A DNA stretch of 64,000 nucleotides, taken from assembly GCA_018401055.1 (NCBI GenBank), contig JAGYLB010000114.1, positions 39,141-103,140 of the forward strand, written 5' to 3'. Source of the stretch: Roseicyclus sp. (GTDB lineage Bacteria > Pseudomonadota > Alphaproteobacteria > Rhodobacterales > Rhodobacteraceae). The translations under genes were made by a program, and so were the position numbers. Positions 17,872-25,847 of the stretch are shown here, in pieces (within the stretch, counting starts at the first letter, position 1; each line of letters opens with the position of its first letter). The notes under the pieces are model-generated. The model was not told where the DNA came from. It did no database searches and saw nothing but the letters and a program-made list of their open reading frames with translations.

Positions 17872-18699
17872 TCAATCGCGCAGCAACTCGTTGATCGAGG
17901 TCTTGGACCGCGTCCGCTCGTCCACCCGCTTGACGATCACCGCGCAATAGAGATGCACCCCGTTCTTCGACGGCATCGACCCCGCAACGACGACCGACCC
18001 GGCAGGCACTTCGCCATACATCACCGTGCCGGTCTCCCGGTCCACGATCTTGGTCGACTGGCCGATGAACACGCCCATGCCCAGAACCGAGCCTTCGCGC
18101 ACGATCACGCCCTCGACCACCTCGGACCGCGCCCCGATGAAGCAATTGTCCTCGATGATCGTGGGGCCGGCCTGCATCGGCTCCAGCACGCCGCCGATGC
18201 CGACGCCGCCCGACAGGTGCACGTTCTTGCCGATCTGCGCGCAGGACCCCACGGTCGCCCAGGTATCGACCATCGTCCCGCTGTCCACATAAGCGCCGAG
18301 GTTCACGAAGGAGGGCATCAGAACCACGCCCGGCGCGATATAGGCCGACCGGCGTACGACGCAGTTGGGAACGGCGCGGAAACCCGCCGCCTTCCACTGG
18401 TTGTCGCCCCAGTCCTTCCATTTGCTGTCGACCTTGTCCCACCAGGACCCGCCCTGCGCGGACCCGCCCTGCAGTTCCATGTCCTTGAGCCGGAAGCCCA
18501 GCAGCACCGCTTTCTTGGCCCATTGATTCACATGCCAGTGCCCGTCGGCCTGCCGCTCGGCCACCCTGAGCGACCCGCCGTCCAGCGCGGTCAGTGTTTC
18601 CTCGATCGCCTCGCGGGTCTCGCCCTTGGTCGCGGGGGTGATCTGGTCGCGCGCCTCCCAGGCGGCTTCGATGGCGGTCTCCAGGCGGGCGTTGGACAT
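17872..18699 (-). CDS. dapD: 2,3,4,5-tetrahydropyridine-2,6-dicarboxylate N-succinyltransferase
   Basis: The 275-residue enzyme transfers succinyl from succinyl-CoA to tetrahydrodipicolinate in lysine/DAP synthesis. The N-terminal helical domain ([16 protein letters not shown]) precedes a left-handed beta helix of hexapeptide repeats, seen as [20 protein letters not shown] and [16 protein letters not shown], with the family motif [16 protein letters not shown]. The ATG at 18699 is preferred over a TTG three codons upstream because the GGAG sequence has normal spacing only for the ATG. The frame is intact and the length standard. It works with dapE in the succinylase branch. Confidence 0.95.
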   Translation of the reverse strand: MSNARLETAIEAAWEARDQITPATKGETREAIEETLTALDGGSLRVAERQADGHWHVNQWAKKAVLLGFRLKDMELQGGSAQGGSWWDKVDSKWKDWGDNQWKAAGFRAVPNCVVRRSAYIAPGVVLMPSFVNLGAYVDSGTMVDTWATVGSCAQIGKNVHLSGGVGIGGVLEPMQAGPTIIEDNCFIGARSEVVEGVIVREGSVLGMGVFIGQSTKIVDRETGTVMYGEVPAGSVVVAGSMPSKNGVHLYCAVIVKRVDERTRSKTSINELLRD

Positions 18700-18817
18700 G
18701 GGCGGCAATCTCCTGCGGCAAAGGACGTCTTGGCGCTTCTAGCGGCCACGCCCGCGGCTGGCAATCGCGCCGCCCGCAGGTTAGGTCTGAGTGCAACCGT
18801 TCGCATAAGGACAGCCG

Positions 18818-19662
18818 ATGAAGGACGACCCCCGCACAGGCCCGTTTCGCCACGCCGATCAGGATCTGGAATCGACCCGCCACGCGCCCGATACGCCGCA
18901 GGCGCGGTCGCCGGCCTATCGCCTCGCCTTTGCCGACCCCGAATTCCTGTTGCGCGACGAATTGCGCCCGGTGCGGTTGCAGCTGGAACTGCTGAAACCA
19001 CAACTTGAACTCGACGCACGCGGCATCCGTTCCACCGTGGTGCTGTTTGGCGGCGCGCGCATCCCGGCGCCCGAGGCGCAGGACAGCGCGAAAAGCGCCA
19101 CGCTCCGCGACATGAGCCGCTATTACGACGAGGCGCGGCGCTTTGCCAAGCTGATCACCGAACGTTCGGTCGCCACCGACTGCACCGAGAACGTCATCAT
19201 CACCGGCGGCGGCCCCGGCGTGATGGAGGCGGGCAACCGCGGCGCGGCCGATGCCGGGGCTGTTCCATCGGCCTGAACATCGTGCTGCCGCACGAACAGG
19301 AACCCAACCATTACGTCACGCCCGAGCTGTGCTTCAACTTCCACTATTTCGGCATCCGCAAGATGCATTTCCTGCTGCGCGCCAAGGCCATCGCGGTCTT
19401 TCCCGGCGGCTTCGGCACGCTGGACGAATTGTTCGAGGCCCTCACGCTGATCCAGACCGGCCGGATGGAACAGGTGCCGGTCCTGCTGTTCGGCGAGGAC
19501 TTCTGGCGCAAGATCGTCAACTGGGACGCTCTGGCCGAGGCCGGAACGATCTCGCGCGCCGATCTCGACCTGTTCCGCTTCGTCGAAACCGCCGAACAGG
19601 CCTTGGCGGTGATCGACGGCTGGGCCCTCAGCGGCAAGCGCGGCAGCATCCCCGGCCGCTGA
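18818..19662 (+). CDS. LOG-family protein (TIGR00730-like, Rossmann-fold phosphoribohydrolase), one frameshift
   Basis: The product belongs to the family often mislabelled lysine decarboxylase, whose studied members hydrolyse nucleoside 5'-monophosphates such as cytokinin ribotides. STVVLFGGARIP starts the Rossmann fold, ITGGGPGVMEAGNRGA binds phosphate, and the signature PGGFGTLDELFEALTLIQTGR carries the catalytic residues. The frame breaks in the four-G run at 19256-19259. Adding one G gives AGGCSIGLNIVLPHEQ and joins both halves. The repaired length is about 281 residues, which fits the longer TIGR00730 subgroup. The substrate in this organism is unknown. Confidence 0.85.
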
Positions 19663-19718
19663 TCACTGCCAAAGGCGGGCGCGCAGTGGCGGCGCGCCCT
19701 CCTCATCGCGCAGGCCGG

Positions 19719-20306
19719 TCAGAACCGGTAGGCGACGTTGATGCCGAATGACGTCATGTCCAGATCGTTGCCTGCGATGCCGTTGATGTCGTCGAACTGG
19801 TGGCGCAACAACTCGGCGCCGATCGTCACCCTTTCCGACACGGCATAATCAATGCCGATCCCGTAGAAGGTGCCGTCGAAATCGATGTTGGCCCCGCCCG
19901 CCGAAATGTCGGCCCGGGCATATCCCAGCGTGCCGTAGATCAGCGCCGGCCCCGCGTCATAGCCCGCCTCCACGCCCAGCCGCAGCAAGCCGTCGACATC
20001 CAGGCCAGGGCCCACGGTCGGGCTCAGATCGCCCACCATGTAGTCGATCTCACCCCCCAGGACGAAGGTTCCGAAATCATGCCGGTAGCCGCCGAACAGG
20101 CCAAAGGCGTCGCCATCCAGCGCGCCGCCGATGACCGCATCGCCATCGAGTATGTCATATTGCAGACCGGCATAGGCGCCGGTCCAATCGGTGCCCGGGG
20201 CTACCGAGATCACGACCGGGGCAGAGGCGGGAGGGAGCCGTGCCGCTTAAGCAAAAGCGGGGGCGGCGACAAGAACGGCCGCGCTGGCAAGTAGAGCTTT
20301 GAACAT
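19719..20306 (-). CDS. Opacity-type outer membrane beta-barrel protein with an in-frame TAA after the signal peptide
   Basis: The body has alternating beta strands and aromatic ends typical of small 8-stranded porin-like proteins (GAYAGLQYDILDGD, FGGYRHDFGTFVLGGEIDYMVGD), closing with INVAYRF, where the last phenylalanine is the usual BAM signal. Upstream in the same frame is a clear signal peptide, MFKALLASAAVLVAAPAFA, starting at 20306. The codon directly after its cleavage site is TAA at 20247-20249; CAA would restore Q. Either this is a sequence error (C to T), or the gene is inactive. The rest of the frame, 165 residues, is free of damage, which favours an error. Confidence 0.75.
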
Positions 20307-20442
20307 CGGATCACCTGTCTGTGTTGCATTGGGGGTGGGTGCGTCATCACACCTGATGGCCCAAAGCTACACCTGACCCATGCCCCTCATAAGTATGCAA
20401 AACCCCCGGCCCGCACCCCACGCGGGTAGGGATTTCCCCCGT

Positions 20443-21366
20443 TCAGCCGCCGCTGACCAGCGCCGCGCATTGTCGGGGCAGTTCGCCCAAGGTCAGCGGC
20501 CTGCGCGGCGGCGGCGGCTCGTAGTCCGGATCGGGCGGTGGAGGGTTCAAGATATTGGCCGCCCATTGCCGCCGCCTCGTCGCAGCCATCGCCGGGCGGC
20601 GGCACCGCCTGGTTCTCGCAATCGCGCGAGCCTGCCGGGCAATTCAGGCGCACATGGAAATGATAATGATGCCCCGCAGCAGGCCGGATGTTGCGCAACC
20701 ACGACCGGTCGCCAGTGGCATTGTCGCACATCCAGACCTTGGCACCCGGAAAGACGAAGATCCGCGCCACCTCGGATCGGATGCTGCCAGCCGCATCACC
20801 TCCATATGCGCGGGCGTCCAGTTCTCACCCACCCGCGCCCCGCCAGCCGACCTTGTGGAAATCGACGACAGGTTTTCCCGCTCGGCGGCCGACAGGTCGA
20901 ACCGTGTCGGCGGCAGCATCCAGATATCCACGTCCAGTCCCGATTGATGGCTGACATGGCCCGACAGCATCGGCCCACCGCGTGGTTGCGACATGTCACC
21001 GACATAAAGCCCGTTCCACGAGGTTTCCGCAGCGACACGCGCCGACAGGTCGCGCACATAGTCCAGCAACTCGGGATGGCCCCAGTTGCGGTTGCGGCTC
21101 AGCCGCATCGCGGCCCATGTCGGCCCGGTCTCGGGCAGGCGCTCCGCCCCCGCAACGCAACCGCGCGCGTAGGCGCCAAAAACCTCGGGCGTGCCCCCTG
21201 CGGCCACACGTTCGGCGCCGAACAACAGCCGCGCCTCCTGCCCGAGACCGTCGCGCTAAGCTGGCGGCAGGCTTGGCCCGGTGTCGCGCGGGCCAGCGTT
21301 ACCCACCGGTGAACAGGCCGTGGCCAGCAATAGCCCGGCAAGCGCAAGGGCAGGTATCGTCTTCAT
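20443..21366 (-). CDS. mepA: Penicillin-insensitive murein endopeptidase (one in-frame stop, two frameshifts)
   Basis: The reconstructed protein has about 307 residues and matches MepA, a zinc LAS-type endopeptidase that cuts D-Ala-mDAP cross-links in peptidoglycan. A lipoprotein-like signal (MKTIPALALAGLLLATAC) starts at 21366. Zinc motifs are GHVSHQSGLDVDIW and AAGHHYHFHVRLNCP. A TAG at 21256-21258, in frame after GPSLPPA, interrupts it; CAG would give Q. Frame changes near 20773 (SDPR to VARIFVFPGAK) and near 20570 lead to an end LPRQCAALVSGG with stop at 20443. The start overlaps the stop of the UMF1 transporter gene by four bases. Confidence 0.8.
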
Positions 21367-22764
21367 GCGGTTTCCCCTTCTGCACGGACCCAGATCAACA
21401 AGATAAGCCCGATGGTGAACAACCCGATCAGTGGCGCCATACCCAGCCGGGCGCTTTCCGTGATCCATGTGGTCAACCCGATCAGCGCAGGCCCGATAAA
21501 GGCCGTGGCCTTGCCCGACAGCGCATAAAGCCCAAACGCCTCGGTCGGGCGCGCGGGCGGCGCATGGCGGCACATCATCGAACGCGAGGCCGATTGCAGC
21601 ACGCCCCCCGCCCCCGATGATCGCGCCGCAGATGTAGAAAGTGATGTCGGGCACCGCCGATCCAGGGGTCAGCGCGATGCCCCACAAGCTCTCGCGGGTC
21701 ATGCCCAGGACCACGCCGCAGACCACGATCAGCGTCAAGATCGACCCGATGATCACCGGCTTCGGCCCCAGCGCGCTGTCCGCCTTGCCGCCAAGCCAAG
21801 TGGCGATGGCCGATGTTACCGCGCCTATGATCCCGAAGATGCCGACCTGCGTGATCGACCAGTTCAGCACCAGCACCGCGTAGGTGCCGCCGAACCCGTA
21901 CAGCGCATTCAGCGCGTCGCGGTAGAACATCGACGACCCAAGATAAGCAAACAGGCTGACCCGTTTGGGCAGGCTCTTGACCGTAATCAACAGGTCCTGC
22001 AGCGCTTCCTTGAAACTCGGATGCGTCGCGGGCCTGCGCGGCTCGCGCACCCACAAGAAGAACGGGATCATGAACACCGCATACCAGATCGCCGTGAAAG
22101 GCCCGACGAACCGCGTCCCCTCCCGCATCTCGGGGTCAAGGCCCAGCGCAGGGTCCAACCCCACGAAGGTGCGCCCGCTCTCACCCTCGGCGAAAAAGAT
22201 CAGCATCAAGAACAGCGCCAGCACGCCGCCCAGATAGCCCCAGGCGAAGCCTGTGCCCGACAGCCGCCCGATGGCGCTGTCATCGCCCAGTTCTGGCAGC
22301 ATGGAATTGGTGAAGATCGTGGTGAACTCCGCCCCGATCAGACCGATCCCAAAGGCTACCAGCGCCCCCACAAGGAAGGACCCGTCGGGCACCATGAACC
22401 ACAGCGACGCCGCACCGATGAGATAGAAGGCCGAAAACAGCACGATCCACGGCATCCGCCGCCCGGTGTTGTCGGCAAAGGCCCCCAGGATCGGCGCGCA
22501 GAGCGCAATCACGATGCCCGACACCGTCTGCCCCAACGACCACAGGCTTTGCGCCTGTGCATCGGCCACCTGTTCGCTCACGCCTTGCGCCATGAAGCTC
22601 TCGGTGGCGACAGCGGCGAAATAGGGGCCGAAGACAAAGGTCAGGCACAGTGTAAAATATGGCTGGCTTGCCCAGTCAAAGGCCCACCAGCCATGGATGC
22701 GCCGCCGCGCCGCGCGCAAGGCGTCGGGCGTCAGGGATGCCGGTTCGGGGGATGCCACGCTCAT
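21363..22764 (-). CDS. UMF1-type major facilitator transporter (one frameshift)
   Basis: This protein of about 466 residues with some twelve helices belongs to the bacterial UMF1/Atg22-like MFS family: IHGWWAFDWASQPYFTL at the N-terminus is the family signature, and YRDALNALYGFGGTYAVLVL follows mid-protein. Substrates are not well defined; amino acid or metabolite efflux has been proposed for relatives. The frame changes in the run of six C at 21604-21609; GGVLQSASRSMM continues in the next frame to GETA at 21363. ATG at 22764 is used; an ATG at 22776 is also possible. mepA follows with a four-base overlap. Confidence 0.85.
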
Positions 22765-22797
22765 GGCGCGCAACATCAAGCATCACCCCCGGCTTGT

Positions 22798-23346
22798 CTA
22801 CCGGCTTGATGCATCCTCGGTCATCGGCGGCCATGGCCGGTGCCCATCCGCCTCGGCCCAAGCCTGTACCCAGTCGGGCAACGCGGGTGACGGCGCCGCG
22901 TGGCCCATTGCCCGCGCCACATCGGCCACCGGGGCCAGCCGCCCCTTTTGCGTCACGCCGGTGCGCAACAATGCATGGTTGCAGCAGGTCTCGCCCCGCC
23001 ACATGCCCTGCTCGATGTAGAAAAACCGGTTGTCCCAGCCCATCAACCGCGTCCGCATCTCGAAGCGCTGAAAGCCGGTGATCCGCGCCCGATACCGGAC
23101 GGACGATCCCGCCACCACCAAGCCCCAGCGCTCGCGCCTGAGCACATCCATCAACCCGATCCGGATGGACATCGCAAAGCGACCAAGATCGAACAGCGTC
23201 AGGATGCGTCCGTTGTTCATCTCGAGAAACCCGTCCAGATCATTGGGCAGGCAACGCATCGGCAGATGGTGCGTGTCGAACGACCCCAAGGTCGGCTTGC
23301 GCCGCTCGGACAGGGTGATGGTGGCAAGGCGCAAGAACGGGTACAT
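22798..23346 (-). CDS. Thioesterase-like (4HBT hotdog) protein
   Basis: The 182-residue product has a hotdog-fold pattern of the 4HBT_2 type: LPNDLDGFLEMNNGRILTLFDLGR, where the asparagine-rich turn and the following long helix match acyl-CoA thioesterase relatives, then SVRYRARITGFQRFEMRTRLMGWDN and FFYIEQGMWRG. Some relatives act on acyl-CoA or lipid-linked acyl groups. No exact substrate can be given. The start MYPFLRLATITL at 23346 fits relatives; a GTG or ATG six codons upstream would add MRSGKV. It lies upstream of the UMF1 transporter and mepA on the same strand with a 33-base gap, so they may be one transcript. Confidence 0.8.
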   Translation of the reverse strand: MYPFLRLATITLSERRKPTLGSFDTHHLPMRCLPNDLDGFLEMNNGRILTLFDLGRFAMSIRIGLMDVLRRERWGLVVAGSSVRYRARITGFQRFEMRTRLMGWDNRFFYIEQGMWRGETCCNHALLRTGVTQKGRLAPVADVARAMGHAAPSPALPDWVQAWAEADGHRPWPPMTEDASSR

Positions 23347-23540
23347 GACCTTGCCAGACCGCACCCCGCAGCCGCGGTCAAGCCCGTCGCCACGTCACGG
23401 CTGCGTCTTCTCTGTTTCGAAAATATCCCGGGGGAGACGCGGCCGAAGGGCGCAGCGAGGGCAACGCCCCTGGCCCGGCTTGCACCCGCACCCCGGCCCG
23501 ACTATCTGGCACGGGCAGACACCTCAAGGACGCCCCGCCG

Positions 23541-23828
23541 ATGACCTCCATCTTCCAGATCCTGATGCTCCTGATCGACGTGGCCTTCTTCATCGTGATC
23601 GCCCATATCATCATGAGCTGGCTGATCAATTTCGGCGTTCTGAACCTGAACCAACCGATCGTGGCGCAGCTTTGGGACGGTCTGAACCGTATGCTCGAGC
23701 CGGTCTATGGCCCGATCCGCCGCCGCCTGCCGATGATGGGTGGGCTCGACCTTGCGCCGCTGATCGTGATCCTTGGTCTGTATGTGACCGAGATCCTCTT
23801 GCGCAACAACGTGGCGATGTTCCTCTGA
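23541..23828 (+). CDS. YggT-family membrane protein
   Basis: This 95-residue protein has two hydrophobic segments, TSIFQILMLLIDVAFFIVI and LAPLIVILGLYVTEILL, separated by the YggT signature LEPVYGPIRRRLPMMGGLDLAPL. The family is widespread and is implicated in membrane or osmotic stress and division-site functions, but its activity is unresolved. The frame is intact and the start is the only good ATG. It is a single gene, followed 54 bases later by the SOS box of imuB. Confidence 0.92.
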   Translation: MTSIFQILMLLIDVAFFIVIAHIIMSWLINFGVLNLNQPIVAQLWDGLNRMLEPVYGPIRRRLPMMGGLDLAPLIVILGLYVTEILLRNNVAMFL

Positions 23829-23881
23829 CAACCGCGGCCTGCGGGTAGACTCGACTCTGCCTTTGGCACGGGCTAGGTTTT

Positions 23882-23896
23882 GAACAAATCATGAAC
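23882..23896 (+). promoter_or_regulatory. LexA (SOS) box of the alphaproteobacterial type
   Basis: GAAC-AAATCAT-GAAC is an exact match to the direct-repeat LexA operator of Alphaproteobacteria (GAAC-N7-GAAC). It ends 29 bases before the ATG of the ImuB-like gene, so SOS control of that gene is expected. Confidence 0.85.
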
Positions 23897-23925
23897 ATCG
23901 TGATCTGCCAGATCTGCCCACGCCC

Positions 23926-25610
23926 ATGTCCAGCGCCACATTCCGCCCCGCCCGGCCGGTCAACCGCCGCATCCTGTCGCTGTGGTTTCCACGGCTGGCC
24001 GCCGAACGCGTTTTGCGGCTGGAACCCGCATTGGCCGACAGCCCGCTGGCCGTGGTGGGCGAGTTGGGCAACCTGCGCCAGATCACATCGCTGACCCATG
24101 CCGCCAGCGCCGCGGCCGTCTCGCGCGGGCAGGCATTGGCCGAGGCGCTGACGCTTTGCCCCGATCTCATCACCCGCCCCCATGATCCCGCGCGAGAGGC
24201 GCAAGGGCTTGCCGCGCTGCGCCGCTGGGCGGGCCGGTTCAGCCCTTGGGTGGCTGAGGAAGGGACGGAATCGCTGATGATCGACCTGACCGGCTGCGCC
24301 CATCTGTTCGGCGGCGAGGCGGCGCTGTTTGCGCAGGTCCATGACGATTGCGCCGATCTGGGGCTGAGCGTGCGCGCCGCCATCGCCGACACCGCCGGGC
24401 GCGGCATGGGCGCTGGCGCGCTACGCGGGCGGCGGCGGCCGTTGCGCAGCCCCGCAGCGGCGACGCCATCGACCAAGAAGCGCGGGCGACACGCGTCACG
24501 CGCCGAGAAACGCCATTGGGTGCGCGGTGGCCCGGCGCCCGAGGCCCGGCAGGCGGCAGGCGGCATCGGGCGCATCTCGCCCCCGGTGGCCTGCGCCAAT
24601 CGCTCGGCCCCCTGCCCATCGCCGCGTTGCGCGTCGCGCCCGATACCGCTGCGGGCCTTGCCCGGCTGGGGCTGCGCCGCATCGGTGATCTGATCGGCAT
24701 GCCGCGCGCCGGGCTGGCCCGCCGCTTCGGCCAGGATCTGGTGCGCCGCCTGGATCAGGCGCTGGGGGTGGAACCCGAACCGATCTCGCCCGCCGGCGCC
24801 CCGCTGCATTTCGCGGTGCGCCTGACCCTACCCGAGCCCATCGGGCTGGAGGCCGATATCCTCGCCGGTCTCGACCGGTTGCTGCCGCCGCTCTGCGACA
24901 AGCTGCGCTCCCGCGGGCGCGGCGCGCGGCGGCTTCGGCTCGAGATGACCCGCGCCGAGGGCGGCACGCAAGCCATCGAGATCGGTCTGGCCCGCCCCGC
25001 CGACCGCCCCGACAGCCTGCGCCCGCTGTTCGAACTCAAACTGGGCGGCATCGACGCGGGCTTCGGCTTTGACGTGCTGCGCCTTGTGGCCCCCGTCACA
25101 GAACCGCTGCACGCCACCGAGCACAAGGGCGGCTGGGCCGTGGCGGAGGAGGCGCGCGCGGATCGCAGCGCCGGTCAGGCGCTCGACGACCTGATCGCCC
25201 GGATCGGCGCGCGCTGGGGTTGGACCGGATCACCCGCGAACATCCCGCCGACAGCCATATCCCCGAAAAGACCCAATCGACCTGCCGCCGCCTACAGCGT
25301 CCCCGCCCCCGAGATGGCCCGCCCCCACGCGCCCCCGGCCGCTGACACTGTTCCGCCCGGAACCCGTCACCGCACCCGACGCCCCCGATGTCCCCGCGCG
25401 CTTTCGCTTGCGTGGCCGCGTGTTCGAGACGCAGGCCGCCCATGGCCCCGAACGCATCGCACCGGAATGGTGGCTGGATGATCCCAACTGGCGGTCGGGC
25501 GTGCGCGACTACTGGCGAGTCGCGACAACCGAGGGCAGCGCATCTGGCTGTTCTACGCCCACGGCGGCGCGATTTCGGGCGGCTGGTTCGCGCAAGGCGA
25601 TTTCGGCTGA
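23926..25610 (+). CDS. imuB: ImuB-like Y-family DNA polymerase-related protein (several frameshifts)
   Basis: ImuB is a catalytically inactive Y-family protein that recruits ImuA and DnaE2 for damage-induced mutagenesis. The N-terminus RRILSLWFPRLAAERVLRLEP is typical, followed by GTESLMIDLTGCAHLFGGE, ARLGLRRIGDLIGMPRAGLARRFG and LFELKLGGIDAGFGFDVLRLV. The C-terminus is EWWLDDPNWRSGVRDYWRV, ending IWLFYAHGGAISGGWFAQG in a shifted frame. At least five frame changes are needed, near 24405, 24500-24590, 25215, 25280-25345 and 25540, more than in any neighbour. The gene may be decayed, or the region badly read. Neither imuA nor dnaE2 is adjacent, although a LexA box lies directly upstream. Confidence 0.8.
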
Positions 25611-25847
25611 GCCCATCCGGCGCGGATCGTTGACCAGACCGTGAAGGTCCCACCAAACGCCCCAAAATTGTTTGGAAAACCAGAAACAATTCACACGTAA
25701 AGCTATCTAAAGACAGAACAAATATAACTAAAGTTTGACTCTGATCACTGAGTCAGAGCAAAGTGTTAATGCTTCGTTAATGAGTATTGCGGTCGCGCAG
25801 CCAGGACTGGGAAGCGCGCCCAGCTTAACCATCTGGGGGTCACGATC
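25611..25847. promoter_or_regulatory. AT-richer leader of the RTX gene with a dyad at 25734-25762
   Basis: This 237-base gap is visibly richer in A and T than its surroundings (for example ACAAATATAACTAAAG). It contains TTTG-A-CTCTGA and TCAGAG-CAAA, a ten-base-pair inverted repeat with one bulged A around an eight-base loop (25734-25762). It may be a regulator site or a hairpin in the leader. TTAATGAGTATTG just downstream could be part of a promoter. No gene is seen. Confidence 0.5.

Noticed and set aside
22021..22809. Plus-strand open frame opposite the UMF1 transporter
   Set aside because: It is antisense to transmembrane helices, rich in Arg, Gln and Pro and without a plausible start.
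23891..24094. Plus-strand open frame beginning in the LexA box that might be a remnant imuA
   Set aside because: Its sequence is a shadow of imuB in another frame and has no ImuA or RecA-like motif.
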